DNA of 64,000 nt, taken from positions 1-64,000 of the forward strand of contig JACKBK010000018.1 of assembly GCA_020634555.1 (NCBI GenBank), in the 5' to 3' direction. The notes under the pieces are model-generated. The model had not been told where the DNA came from, searched no databases, and saw nothing but the letters and a program-made list of their open reading frames with translations. Of the stretch, positions 1 to 9,380 are shown in pieces. This DNA comes from Caldilineae bacterium. GTDB lineage: Bacteria; Chloroflexota; Anaerolineae; JAAEKA01. How positions within the stretch are numbered: position 1 is the first letter of the stretch; every line of letters begins with the position of its first letter. A program made the position numbers and the translations under genes.

Positions 1-32
1 CACCACTTCAGGATGTGAAAGGAGCATCCGGC

Positions 33-269
33 ATGATACACCTATACAACGCCGCTACCGATGAATACATCGGGGTTATCACCGAGAAGCAGTTTGAGTT
101 CATCCAGGCCGACCTGGAAGAAGAGTCCATCGAAGACCAGGACTACTACATCAACCAGGCGACGGTGGACTGGATGGAATCGCAGGGCGCGGATCACGAA
201 CTGGTCGCGCTGCTGCGGGATGCCCTGGGCGAACTGGACGATATGGACATCCGCTGGGAAATCGAGTAA
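33..269 (+). CDS. Small acidic protein of unknown function
   Basis: The reading frame gives 78 residues from the ATG at 33, which has an AAAGGAG ribosome binding site at 18-24. An in-frame GTG at 15 lies upstream of that site and is unlikely to be used. The protein is very acidic (runs such as DLEEESIEDQD and LGELDDMDIRWEIE) with no cysteines, no signal peptide and no membrane segment. The N-terminal MIHLYNAATDEYIGVIT reads like a short beta-hairpin, and the rest is probably helical. I do not recognise a family. It is convergent with the SbcD gene, whose stop is only 11 bases away. Confidence 0.75.
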   Translation: MIHLYNAATDEYIGVITEKQFEFIQADLEEESIEDQDYYINQATVDWMESQGADHELVALLRDALGELDDMDIRWEIE

Positions 270-280
270 ACAACCAATAG

Positions 281-1528
281 CTACTCCTGCGCCATGATCT
301 CGTCGGCGACCTGCAAAAGCGTTTCGGCCCGCTCCGCCGGCACACCTTTGACCTCGAAGTAGCGTGCCAGCAACTCTTGCGGCGACAGCGTCTCCACCGA
401 CACGCCGCCCAATCGCTGGCGCTCGGGACGCTCGATGTCCTTGTTCACCCCGGCCACGAAATAGGCGGACTGCAACGCCCGCATGATCTCTCGCTCCTGC
501 AACAGCGTTTCCTGATCCTCCCGCAGGCGCAGCACCATCCGCACCACCGCTCCGTCCAACTGGTGTCTCTCGATGGCCTCCAGCACCATCGATGTGGGAT
601 CACCTTCTTCCTCGCGCACATCGACCTTGATTGTAATGAACGGACGCGCCGGGAACTTGTAGGCCGACACAAACTGCCAGTCTGTTTTGCCGCGCGTCAC
701 GGTCGCCAGCACCCACCCTTTGTCCTCGCGTTCCTCGCCGAAGTCGATGCGCTCGATGCTGCCGCTGTAGATCACCGGCGGATGATCGTCGCGGTTGAGG
801 CTCTGGTGCTTGTGGATGTGGCCCAGCGCCACGTAGTCCCAGGCGGGACTGGCCAGCACGCTGCGCGGCACGGCCACATCGCGGCCGATCATGATGTTGC
901 GCTCCGATCCCTGGCTGGCCTCCTGGACGCTGAAATGGCCGGTCAGCACGGCGGGGATGTCGGGCTGCTGACGCGCCTCTGCAGCCATGGCCTGGATGTT
1001 GTCGACCAACGCGGCTCGCAGCAAGTCATCGATTTCGGCGATGGACTTGCCGCGGTTGTCCGCTTCGGCCAGCAGGCGACTTTTAAGCGGATAGGGCGCA
1101 GTGGCGACCTGCAGGGGCTGGCCGCGCCGGCAAGTGATCTGCCACACCTTCTCGCGGTCGCCTACGATCACATTGGGCACGTCCAGGGTGCTGAAAATGC
1201 TGATGCTGGTAGCGCGCTGGGCAACGGCGGGCAGGTCGTGGTTGCCCACCAGCATGACCACCGGGATATCAGCGTCAGCCAGCCGTTTCATGCGCCGGGC
1301 GAACTCGCGCTGGTAAGTGGGATTCGGATCGCGCGTCTTGTAGGCGTCGCCGGCGAAGATGACGACATCCACCTCGTTGTCCAGCGCAAAGCTCACCGCG
1401 TCGCTCAGCCGGCGCAGGAAATCCATCACGCGGCCGTTGATGCCGGTCTGAGGATCAAGACGGCCATAGTTCTCCATGCCGATGTGGATATCGGCGATGT
1501 GTAGCAATCGGATAGGTGGATACGTCAC
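281..1528 (-). CDS. sbcD: SbcD/Mre11-type DNA repair exonuclease
   Basis: A 415-residue metallophosphatase-fold nuclease. Motifs run in order: LLHIADIHIG (DxH metal motif, residue 8-17), VDVVIFAGDAYKTRDPN (GDxxxxR type, about 53-69), VVMLVGNHDLP (GNHD, about 91-101), LTGHFSVQ and ALGHIHKHQ (GHxH). This is the metal-site signature of Mre11/SbcD, which processes DNA ends and hairpins with the SbcC ATPase. The C-terminal 130 residues form the usual capping region. No SbcC gene is present in the window. The GTG start sits 7 bases after a TATTAT -10 box and has no ribosome binding site, so the message may be leaderless. The name is secure at family level; the partner is unknown. Confidence 0.9.
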   Translation of the reverse strand: MTYPPIRLLHIADIHIGMENYGRLDPQTGINGRVMDFLRRLSDAVSFALDNEVDVVIFAGDAYKTRDPNPTYQREFARRMKRLADADIPVVMLVGNHDLPAVAQRATSISIFSTLDVPNVIVGDREKVWQITCRRGQPLQVATAPYPLKSRLLAEADNRGKSIAEIDDLLRAALVDNIQAMAAEARQQPDIPAVLTGHFSVQEASQGSERNIMIGRDVAVPRSVLASPAWDYVALGHIHKHQSLNRDDHPPVIYSGSIERIDFGEEREDKGWVLATVTRGKTDWQFVSAYKFPARPFITIKVDVREEEGDPTSMVLEAIERHQLDGAVVRMVLRLREDQETLLQEREIMRALQSAYFVAGVNKDIERPERQRLGGVSVETLSPQELLARYFEVKGVPAERAETLLQVADEIMAQE

Positions 1529-1535
1529 GGTTCGG

Positions 1536-1563
1536 ATAATATCACCAACTTCTGTTCCGGCAA
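1536..1563 (-). promoter_or_regulatory. Promoter of sbcD
   Basis: On the minus strand TTGCCG (1563-1558), a 16-base spacer and TATTAT (1541-1536). The predicted transcription start falls on or within one or two bases of the GTG start codon at 1528. Confidence 0.5.
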
Positions 1564-1694
1564 AGCCGTGTTTTTGGACTGCATCGCTTCGCGCGGCTTA
1601 GCCGCCAACAAGCAGGATGGGGAGCAAGAGACTGTGCAACTTGACCTCTCGCGAGATCTCTCCAAATCTTTGTTTGATCAGTCAACAAAACCAG

Positions 1695-3320
1695 TCACGC
1701 GAGTTTGCCGGCGTCGTGAACGATTACGCCGTCGAAAATGGTCATCACCGGTCGCGTCCCTGCGATCTCTGCCGGTGGAACGGCGAAAATGTCGCGGTCC
1801 AGCACCACCAGATCGGCCAGCTTGCCGGGCGTGATGCTGCCGAGGCGGTCCGACAAGCCCGTGGCGTAAGCCGGTCCGGCTGTGTAGCCAGCGACGGCTT
1901 CGGCAACGGTCAGACGCTGTTCAGGATGCCAGCCGCCGGCCGGATGGTCGTTGAGCCGCTGGCGGGTCACAGCAGCGTGGAGACCCTCGAACGGATTGGG
2001 GCTGGCGACCGGACAGTCTGAACCCAGCGCCAGCACCGCGCCACCCTCAAGGAGCGTGCGGAAAGCATAGGTCCAGCGGGCGCGTTCCTCGCCGATGGCC
2101 CGCTCCACCAGACCGATGTCGTCCTCCATGTGGATCGGCTGCACCGACGCCACCAGGTCCAGCTCACCCAGCCGGCGCAGGTCCTCGGGATGGCTGTGTT
2201 GCACGTGTTCGATGCGGTGCGGCGCGCTTGGCTGCGTCGCCGCGGATGCCCGCGCGCGCGGCAAGACCTCGCTGAACACGTCCAGCAGCTCGCGGATGGC
2301 CCGATCTCCGATGGCGTGGATGGCGACCGAGATGCCAGCTTCATGGGCACGCTCCACCTTGTCCGCGATCACGTCCATAGGCACAACCGGCAACCCGGCG
2401 CCGCCATCACGGTATGGATCCAGCATCCAGGCAGTGCGCGCGCCCAGCGACCCATCGGCGAAGAGCTTGATACCGCCCATACGCAGCCGGTCATCGCCGA
2501 ATCCGGTACGCAGACCGAGATCGATGGCGCCATCCAGCGCGTCGCCGGCGATGTGGCTCCAGACGCGCAGGTTCAACTCGCCGCGCGCCCACAGCCGCTG
2601 CCACGTAGCCCACGCCGTCTGGCCCTCCGTGATGCCGGTGGAGCGAAAGTCGTGGACGCCGGTCAGACCTAAACGGTGCATCTCGGCAATCGCGTCACGC
2701 ATAGCCGCGTCCACTTCGGCCTCCGTCGAGCGGGGGATGACAGCATCGACCCGCTTCATAGCCTCGTCGCGCAGGACACCGGTTGGCTGGCCGGCTGCGT
2801 CGCGGTCGATGACGCCGGCCGGAGGATCGGGCGTCGCGGCGTCGATGCCCGCCAGCCGCAACACCGCCGAGTTGGCCACAGCCAGGTGCAGGTCGCTGCG
2901 CAGCAAGTAAACCGGCACATCCGCGGCAACTGCGTCCAGGTCGTGGCGGGTCGGGAAGCGTTGTTCGGGCCAGTTAGTCTCGTTCCAGCCCTGGCCACGG
3001 ACCCATTGGGCGGGTTGAGTGTCTTCCGCGGCAGCCGCCACCGCGTCGACTACGGCCGCCAACGACGGCAGGCCGGCCAACCGCAGACGCGTCCGGCTCA
3101 TGGCCCAGCCGCGGAAGTGAAAGTGCGCGTCGGTGAGACCTGGCAGCACGCGATGGCCGTCAAGGTCGATGACCAGGGAGCGGCTTGTGCGCAGCGAGCG
3201 GATGTCGTCGTCGCTGCCGACCGCCAGAAACCGGCCATCGCGAATTGCGACTGCGGTTGCGGCAGGCATAGCCAGGTCCTGGCTCCAAATCTGACCGTTG
3301 AGGAGGATGAGATCGGGCAT
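1695..3320 (-). CDS. Metal-dependent amidohydrolase, YtcJ/Amidohydro_3 type
   Basis: The protein has 541 residues from the ATG at 3320. An upstream GTG at 3359 is excluded because a consensus promoter ends 2 bases before it. Motifs are GLTDAHFHFRGW (first metal HxH), KLFADGSLGARTAWM, SVAIHAIGDRAI (metal His), HRIEHVQHS (metal His) and LGSDCPVASPNPFEGL (catalytic Asp region). A small beta-sandwich is built from both ends (MPDLILLNGQIW, and GKLADLVVLDRDIF at the C-terminus). These are features of the YtcJ-like amidohydrolases, predicted cytoplasmic hydrolases of amide or imine bonds with substrates that are mostly unassigned. It is transcribed alone. Confidence 0.88.
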   Translation of the reverse strand: MPDLILLNGQIWSQDLAMPAATAVAIRDGRFLAVGSDDDIRSLRTSRSLVIDLDGHRVLPGLTDAHFHFRGWAMSRTRLRLAGLPSLAAVVDAVAAAAEDTQPAQWVRGQGWNETNWPEQRFPTRHDLDAVAADVPVYLLRSDLHLAVANSAVLRLAGIDAATPDPPAGVIDRDAAGQPTGVLRDEAMKRVDAVIPRSTEAEVDAAMRDAIAEMHRLGLTGVHDFRSTGITEGQTAWATWQRLWARGELNLRVWSHIAGDALDGAIDLGLRTGFGDDRLRMGGIKLFADGSLGARTAWMLDPYRDGGAGLPVVPMDVIADKVERAHEAGISVAIHAIGDRAIRELLDVFSEVLPRARASAATQPSAPHRIEHVQHSHPEDLRRLGELDLVASVQPIHMEDDIGLVERAIGEERARWTYAFRTLLEGGAVLALGSDCPVASPNPFEGLHAAVTRQRLNDHPAGGWHPEQRLTVAEAVAGYTAGPAYATGLSDRLGSITPGKLADLVVLDRDIFAVPPAEIAGTRPVMTIFDGVIVHDAGKLA

Positions 3321-3360
3321 GAGTTTCTCTATTTCAGGGGGAAGTGGCAAGACAGCCACG

Positions 3361-3389
3361 ATTATAGGTCAACGCACAAGGCAGGTCAA
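3361..3389 (-). promoter_or_regulatory. Promoter of the amidohydrolase gene
   Basis: Minus strand TTGACC (3389-3384), 17-base spacer, TATAAT (3366-3361). The expected start of transcription is near 3354, which makes ATG 3320 the first usable start codon. Confidence 0.75.
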
Positions 3390-3455
3390 ACGTCGCTGGC
3401 GTGATGCGATTGGCACTCTCTTGCGTGAAACAGCTCGGCGGTGAACCACGCGAAA

Positions 3456-3487
3456 GAAGCTCGACTTTGCGGAAAAAGTCGAGCTTC
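3456..3487. terminator. Palindromic hairpin after the acyl-CoA dehydrogenase gene
   Basis: Arms GAAGCTCGACTTT and AAAGTCGAGCTTC (13 base pairs) around GCGGAA, 38 bases after the stop of the minus-strand dehydrogenase gene. No clear U-run follows. Two close relatives lie at 48849-48882 and 61343-61376. Confidence 0.6.
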
Positions 3488-3525
3488 GGGGAGGAATGCA
3501 ATGCGTGATGAACGCTTCGGAAGGG

Positions 3526-4668
3526 CTACCGGAACAGCTCGCGGGCGATGATCACTCGCTGGATCTGCGATGTTCCTTCGTAGATCTGGTAGATCTTGGC
3601 GTCGCGCATCAGCTTTTCGACGGGATACTCGGCGCTGTAGCCGTAGCCGCCAAAGACCTGTACGGCGTCGGTGGTGGCTTTCATGGCCACATCGGCAGCA
3701 AATGCCTTGGCAAAAGCCGCTTCTTTGACGTTGTTCTCGCCGCGATCCACCAGCCAGGCCGACTTGTAGACCAGCAGGCGAGCCGCCTCGACGTTCATCG
3801 CCATTTCTGCCACCATGAAACTGACGCCCTGGTTGCTGGAGATTGGCTTGCCGAAGGCATAGCGCTCGTTGCCATAGCGAACAGCCTCGTCCAGTGCCCG
3901 CTGAGCAACACCCACCGCGGCGGCTGAAACAGTAGGACGGCTGCGGTCAAAAACCTTCATAGCGATGATGAACCCTTGTCCCTCCTCGCCCAACCGGTTC
4001 TCAACCGGCACCTCTACATCCTGCAAGAACACCTCACCTGTCCAGGCTGCGTGCTGGCCCAGTTTGTGAATGGGCTTGCCGGTGCTAACACCGGGCCAGT
4101 CCTTCTCCACCACAAAAACCGACATGCCGCGGTGGCGCGCGGTGGGATCGGTTTTAGCAAAGATCACGAAGTAATCAGCCACCGGTGCGTTGGTGATCCA
4201 GGTCTTGCTGCCGTTGAGAATGTAGGCGCCATTCTTGCGGATGGCGGTAGTCTTAATGCCTGCCACGTCAGATCCGGCAGCAGGCTCAGTCAGGCCATAC
4301 GCGGCCATCTTGCCCTTGTCCATCAGCCATTCGCCGAGATACTTCTGTTTCTGAGCCTCGTTGCCAGCCAGAATTATCGGCCAGCTTGCCAGGCTATTGA
4401 GCATCATCGCGGTCTGGATGCCGGAGCAGCCCCAGGCCAACTCCTCGTTGACAATACACTCGCCCAGCACATCCAGGCCAGGGCCGCCATACTCTTCGGG
4501 AATATTGACGTTCATCAGGCCGAGCTGCAAGCCCTGGCGAATGATCGGCCAGGGATACTCGCCGCTGGTGTCGTAGTGCTCGGCGACCGGCTTGATCTCC
4601 TTCTCGGCAAACTGGTGAGCCAGATCGCGCACCATGCGCTGTTCGTCGTTGAACTGGAAGTCTAGCAT
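3526..4668 (-). CDS. Acyl-CoA dehydrogenase
   Basis: The protein has 380 residues from ATG 4668, which follows AGAGGAGA; the longer open frame to 4797 has no such site and its extra 43 residues do not look like protein. MLDFQFNDEQRMVRDLAHQFAEKEI is the family N-terminus. YGLTEPAAGSDVAGIKT and the WITNAPVADYFVIFAKT segment are the FAD and substrate signatures. VFGGYGYSAEYPVEKLMRDAK followed by QIYEGTSQIQ carries the catalytic Glu. It is a flavoenzyme that introduces the alpha-beta double bond in acyl-CoA (short or branched chain, exact substrate not readable) and passes electrons to ETF. The length is normal for the family. It is monocistronic. Confidence 0.95.
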   Translation of the reverse strand: MLDFQFNDEQRMVRDLAHQFAEKEIKPVAEHYDTSGEYPWPIIRQGLQLGLMNVNIPEEYGGPGLDVLGECIVNEELAWGCSGIQTAMMLNSLASWPIILAGNEAQKQKYLGEWLMDKGKMAAYGLTEPAAGSDVAGIKTTAIRKNGAYILNGSKTWITNAPVADYFVIFAKTDPTARHRGMSVFVVEKDWPGVSTGKPIHKLGQHAAWTGEVFLQDVEVPVENRLGEEGQGFIIAMKVFDRSRPTVSAAAVGVAQRALDEAVRYGNERYAFGKPISSNQGVSFMVAEMAMNVEAARLLVYKSAWLVDRGENNVKEAAFAKAFAADVAMKATTDAVQVFGGYGYSAEYPVEKLMRDAKIYQIYEGTSQIQRVIIARELFR

Positions 4669-4852
4669 CGTTGGTTCTCCTCTTTTGGCTGCCAGAAATA
4701 AGCTATGACGCGGTGTGTCAATTGGCCCAATTGTAACACTAGTGAGCCGTGAGCACAAGTGGAACGCTGAACCGTGAGTACTGCGCAGGCCACACATGAG
4801 AGCTGCTCACCTTGCCACTCACTGTCTACGTTCACATGATAGCAAGGACAGG

Positions 4853-4982
4853 GTAACTATTCAGCCTCAGACTTCGGAAGTCGCCGGTTCTATGTAACAC
4901 CCAGCCCAACGCGGTTAGGGACGCTTCCTCCTTGCTTCGGCGACTTCCGAAGTCTATCGCTCCGTGTTGCCTGAATAGTTAC
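4853..4982. repeat. Miniature element with GTAACTATTCAG ends and nested palindromes
   Basis: The outer inverted repeat GTAACTATTCAG (4853-4864) and CTGAATAGTTAC (4971-4982) encloses a second inverted pair, AGACTTCGGAAGTCGCC (4869-4885) and GGCGACTTCCGAAGTCT (4939-4955). Each inner arm is itself nearly self-complementary. The termini resemble those of the GTAACTGCTCA elements at 13526, 25371 and 39894. The dehydrogenase-oxidoreductase intergenic region (4669-5098) otherwise holds degenerate GTGAGC/GTGAAC-type repeats around 4740-4800 and a promoter at 4997. Confidence 0.7.
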
Positions 4983-4996
4983 GGGACAGGAATGTA

Positions 4997-5025
4997 TTGC
5001 GCTTGACCTACATCTGTGGTATGCT
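4997..5025 (+). promoter_or_regulatory. Promoter of the flavin-dependent oxidoreductase gene
   Basis: TTGCGC (4997-5002), 17-base spacer, extended -10 TGGTATGCT (TATGCT at 5020-5025). The leader would be about 65 bases. Confidence 0.45.
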
Positions 5026-5098
5026 GCGCGCCGCCTGCAATTGCGAACAAAACAACAGCTTCTACTTGTTCCGAAGCGAAAAGGAGCGCCAATACTAC

Positions 5099-6181
<1,083 letters not shown>

Positions 6182-6201
6182 GCACGCGTGTAATGGGCGC
6201 T

Positions 6202-6241
6202 GACGCGAAACGATCCGGGGTGTCCCGGATCGTTTCGCGTC
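6202..6241. terminator. Perfect 18-bp hairpin after the oxidoreductase gene
   Basis: Arms GACGCGAAACGATCCGGG and its exact complement around GTGT. It lies 20 bases after the stop codon. The T-tract is weak (TATGTC), so it may act on both strands, separating this gene from the convergent CarD gene. Confidence 0.75.
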
Positions 6242-6334
6242 TATGTCAGGGCAATTTTGGCGCCGGGTATCAACGCGGCGTTGATCAGCACCACGGTGTC
6301 GGCGCGCCTGGCGAGCTACCGCACTGTCGCATTC

Positions 6335-6865
6335 TCACTGCGTGGCGGTTCCGTTGGTAGCCGGAGCGCCCAGCGCCAGGTTGATCTGCTCCAGGCTGTC
6401 GCCAGGTGTGCTGTCGGCGGCGCAAGCCATCTCCCAGGCAAGGCGGTCCATACTGGAGCGCAGCAACTGTGTGTCAACGCTCGTCAAATGATGTTTCTCA
6501 CCGTGCCAGAACAGATCCCGGATCACTTCGGCCAACTCAACCGGCCGGGTAACCTTGATCCGTTCACGCACAGTGGCTTGCCGGCGCTTGTAGTCATCCG
6601 GCAACGAATTTGGCTCGCTGCGCAGCGTCTGCAGGACGTTTCCTAAGCGGTCACTAGACATAACTGAGCGAAGCCCCAGCCGATCCGCGCGCCGCACAGG
6701 GACACGCACGGTCAGGTTCTGCTCGTAGATGTCGATGACGTAGTAACGTCGAAAGCCGGCGATGGCAGCGTCAATCTGCTCAACGGCCGTAATCAGACCC
6801 GGTCCATGGGCAGGATGAACAACCCTGTCATAGACTGCGAATTCACCGTTGGAGCTGTCGTTCAT
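6335..6865 (-). CDS. CarD family transcription regulator
   Basis: The protein has 176 residues from ATG 6865, preceded by AAGGAG; the open frame to 6898 would overlap the S1 gene. The N-terminal domain (FAVYDRVVHPAHGPGLITAVEQ ... YYVIDIYEQNLTVRVPVRRADRLGLRSVMS) is the Tudor-like RNA-polymerase beta-interacting module shared by CarD, CdnL and TRCF. The C-terminal part (DYKRRQATVRERIKVTRPVELAEVIRDLFWHG ... LLRSSMDRLAWEMA) is the helical DNA-contacting domain. CarD proteins stabilise the RNA polymerase open complex, especially at ribosomal promoters. It follows the S1 gene by 29 bases and is probably co-transcribed with it, which fits a growth-rate or translation-linked role. Confidence 0.9.
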   Translation of the reverse strand: MNDSSNGEFAVYDRVVHPAHGPGLITAVEQIDAAIAGFRRYYVIDIYEQNLTVRVPVRRADRLGLRSVMSSDRLGNVLQTLRSEPNSLPDDYKRRQATVRERIKVTRPVELAEVIRDLFWHGEKHHLTSVDTQLLRSSMDRLAWEMACAADSTPGDSLEQINLALGAPATNGTATQ

Positions 6866-6894
6866 AGTTACTCCTTGTGCAAGTTTGGGATGCG

Positions 6895-8124
6895 TCAAGC
6901 TATTACTTCTGGCTCACCTTCGACCCAGTCGATCACGACTGCTGGTTCCTGTGCTACGGTCTCCATGCCTTCGCCTTCGTCGCTGGCGCCGTCATCCTGC
7001 GGCACATCGCGCATGCTGAGGGCGATGCGCTGGCGGCCGGCATCGATGCCCACGACGCGCACCTGCACTGTGTCTCCCGGCGCGACGACTTCTGATGGGT
7101 GGCTCACCGAGTGATCAGAGAGACGGCTGATGTGAATTAACCCCACCAGCCCCTGCTCAATACGGGCAAAGGCGCCAAACGGAGCGACGTTGACAATAGT
7201 TGCCGACACGACCTGTCCGGCAAAGAGGCGGGAATAGATATCATCCCACGGCGACGGCAGAAGCTGCTTGATGCTCAGACCGATGCGTTCCCGCTCACGA
7301 TCGAGCTTGATAACACGCACCCGCACTTCTTCACCAACCTGCAGGGCATCCTTGGGGTCGTTCACCATCTCGTGGCTGATCTCACTGATATGCACCAGCC
7401 CATCGGCGCCGCCAATGTCCACAAAGGCGCCGAAGCCAGCCAACGACGATATCTTGCCGCTGACCACATCCCCTACCGACAGGTTCGCCAGCAGCTCTTC
7501 ACGGCGTTTGCGCCGATAGACCCGCTCGGCCTTGCGCTGGGACAGGACAAGCCGGCGCTTGGACTGGGAAACCTCCAGGAGCTTGAGGCGCAACACCTTG
7601 CCAGGCATGGCACGCAGCCAGTCAGACTTGTCCTGGTCAGACATGCCGCGCCTGTAATCGACCAAATGCGAGGCTGGCACGAAACCGGTCAACTGGTTAA
7701 AGGCGACCGTGACGCCGCCCGAGTTGTAGCCGCTGACCTGCAGTTCCAGCACCTCGTCTGCCTCCAGAAGGCGCTCGGCTTCCTGCCAGTCATCCAGTTC
7801 CTTACCCTTCGACAGCGAAAGAACCAGTTCGCCGGATGAGTTTTGCGCGCTCAATACAAACACCGGCACTTCATCGCCAACTGCCAAAGCAGCCAGTATC
7901 TCGTCATCCAGCCTGCCCAGATCACGGGCCGAGACAAATCCATCTCGTTTGGCGCCGATGTCGACCAGCACTGCCTCAGGCCGCACCTCCAGGATCGTTC
8001 CCATGATCAAATCGCCTTGCTTTGGGCGCTTGTAGTCGTAATCCTCCTGCCACACCTCGCTCCAGTGTTGTCCTGGTTCGATCCCCGAAGTCAGATCAGC
8101 CTGATCGGCTGTGCTTTCTGTCAT
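6895..8124 (-). CDS. S1-domain RNA-binding protein, ribosomal protein S1-like
   Basis: The protein has 409 residues with AAAAGGAG upstream of ATG 8124. Four S1 (OB-fold) repeats can be read at about residues 32-107, 120-200, 218-290 and 301-375. The last two are the most canonical (VSGKISSLAGFGAFVDIGGADGLVHISEIS and VSATIVNVAPFGAFARIEQGLVGLIHISRLS). This matches the short S1 proteins of non-proteobacterial lineages, which hold mRNA on the 30S subunit. The C-terminal tail is acidic. It is first in an operon with CarD. A 17-spaced promoter and a leader of about 158 bases with two small hairpins precede it, and S1 genes are known for autogenous control at their leaders. Confidence 0.9.
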   Translation of the reverse strand: MTESTADQADLTSGIEPGQHWSEVWQEDYDYKRPKQGDLIMGTILEVRPEAVLVDIGAKRDGFVSARDLGRLDDEILAALAVGDEVPVFVLSAQNSSGELVLSLSKGKELDDWQEAERLLEADEVLELQVSGYNSGGVTVAFNQLTGFVPASHLVDYRRGMSDQDKSDWLRAMPGKVLRLKLLEVSQSKRRLVLSQRKAERVYRRKRREELLANLSVGDVVSGKISSLAGFGAFVDIGGADGLVHISEISHEMVNDPKDALQVGEEVRVRVIKLDRERERIGLSIKQLLPSPWDDIYSRLFAGQVVSATIVNVAPFGAFARIEQGLVGLIHISRLSDHSVSHPSEVVAPGDTVQVRVVGIDAGRQRIALSMRDVPQDDGASDEGEGMETVAQEPAVVIDWVEGEPEVIA

Positions 8125-8282
8125 TCCACACTCCTTTTGTTGTGTTGATAGTCGAGTAATTTGGTAGACATAACCAAATTCATTAACAAACGCCGAACCC
8201 GGAGTTCACGAGACTCCGCAACGCTGCATACCAATATACCCCCTGATATGTTGGAAGCCTGGCGCTGTTCAGGTTTTATGGC
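8125..8282 (-). promoter_or_regulatory. Leader of the S1-CarD operon with two hairpins
   Basis: From the predicted start near 8282 the leader contains CGGAGT/ACTCCG (six pairs, around 8198-8217) and AATTTGGT/ACCAAATT (eight pairs, around 8157-8180), then the ribosome binding site. Translational self-regulation by S1 is a possibility, not shown. Confidence 0.4.
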
Positions 8283-8288
8283 AGAGGG

Positions 8289-8317
8289 ATTATACCCCAG
8301 GTGAGCGCTTTCGTCAA
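8289..8317 (-). promoter_or_regulatory. Promoter of the S1-CarD operon
   Basis: Minus strand TTGACG (8317-8312), 17-base spacer, TATAAT (8294-8289). Confidence 0.75.
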
Positions 8318-8357
8318 AAGCCTCCAGACCTCCCCGCACCCTTGGGTTGAGCTGTGG

Positions 8358-9305
8358 TCAGACGTCCAACGGCTCTTTAAAATCGAAGATACCGGCGCGC
8401 ACGGGCCAGCGCCGTCCACAGTGTGTACAGTCCATCGACACACCGCCATCGGTCAACGAACCGCGGCATTCGGGACACTGAAAAAGGCTGGCTGGCAGAG
8501 CGGATGGCGCAGACCCGGGAACGCGGCAGCGCACGAAAACACTGGGGGTGAGCTTCCAGCGCGCGCCGATTCCCTGCACCGCGCCGTCAGCGGCTGCCAG
8601 GTAGCGAGCCGGAACCAGTTGCTTGAGAACTGCGATGCGGAAGTGCGACACAGCCAGTTCCTGCTCGATGGTGAGGCCCGCTGACCGGAACCGAGCGGTC
8701 ATCCAGTCGGGGTGAAAGTCGAAGTTGAGGGGGACAAACTCATAGGGGTTCGAGTCGAAAGGACTCCACTGCTGGCGGCGCAAAGCGTAGCGCGCGATAG
8801 ACTTGAGGTGGCGCTTGCTGGCGTACTCGGCCACCAGCGCGCCGCCCGGAGCGACCGTGCGACCGATCTCCGCCAGCGCGGCCGCGACGTCAGCCAGATG
8901 GTGCATCACGCGCACAATGACACCGGTGTCGACAACACCGTCCACCAGCGGCAGCTTGTACAAATTAGCCGCCACAAAGACGAAGCGTTGGTCATGCCCC
9001 AAGCGCGCTTGAGCTTGCGCCAGCAGCGAGCGCGAGTAATCCAACAGGATCACCTGATCGTAGCCGCCGTAGAGGTCGGCCAAACGGCCAAAGGCCGCAC
9101 CGAACTCGACCAGCCGCCGGCCGGCCGGCGGAACCAGCTTGCGCAGCGCTATGCGCTCGGCCCGATCCTCGTAATCGCGCTCGCCACTGCCCCAGAACCG
9201 CTCCTGGTAGTCAGACCCCTCGTAATCCATAACCTCGGGAGGCGCGCCACCAGTGGTGTTTGCGGTGCCCTGAGAAACGTTTTTTGTATCGCTTTGCGTA
9301 TTCAT
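8358..9305 (-). CDS. SAM-dependent methyltransferase with C-terminal zinc ribbon
   Basis: The protein has 315 residues. GRRLVEFGAAFGRLADLYGG (about residue 61-80) is the SAM-binding motif I of a class I methyltransferase, LLDYSRSLLAQAQARLG motif II, and VMHHLADVAAALAEIGRTVAPGGALVAEY motifs IV-V. The C-terminal 45 residues contain FQCPECRGSL...MDCTHCGRRW, a Trm112/YcaR-like two-CxxC zinc ribbon. Methyltransferases that carry such a ribbon include enzymes acting on lipid, quinone or peptidoglycan-linked substrates; the substrate here is not readable. The gene stands alone, and its leader contains the parS site. Confidence 0.85.
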   Translation of the reverse strand: MNTQSDTKNVSQGTANTTGGAPPEVMDYEGSDYQERFWGSGERDYEDRAERIALRKLVPPAGRRLVEFGAAFGRLADLYGGYDQVILLDYSRSLLAQAQARLGHDQRFVFVAANLYKLPLVDGVVDTGVIVRVMHHLADVAAALAEIGRTVAPGGALVAEYASKRHLKSIARYALRRQQWSPFDSNPYEFVPLNFDFHPDWMTARFRSAGLTIEQELAVSHFRIAVLKQLVPARYLAAADGAVQGIGARWKLTPSVFVRCRVPGSAPSALPASLFQCPECRGSLTDGGVSMDCTHCGRRWPVRAGIFDFKEPLDV

Positions 9306-9321
9306 TGTTTCACGTGAAACA
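9306..9321. promoter_or_regulatory. parS centromere site (ParB binding)
   Basis: TGTTTCACGTGAAACA is an exact 16-base palindrome identical to the conserved bacterial parS consensus. It begins one base upstream of the methyltransferase ATG. ParB/Spo0J nucleates on such sites near the replication origin. No parA or parB gene lies in the window and no second copy was seen. Confidence 0.85.
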
Positions 9322-9380
9322 CGGTTATGACAAACATGCGTGGATTCTACAGGCAGTCGTGTGTCGTGTGCATGGCCTGC

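Noticed and set aside
377..1504. A 375-codon open frame on the plus strand
   Set aside because: Complement of sbcD, His/Gln-rich without family features.
3320..3359. Upstream GTG start for the amidohydrolase
   Set aside because: It lies two bases after the -10 box, before the expected transcription start.
8121..8339. A 72-codon open frame upstream of the S1 gene
   Set aside because: It spans the S1 promoter and leader and has no family features.
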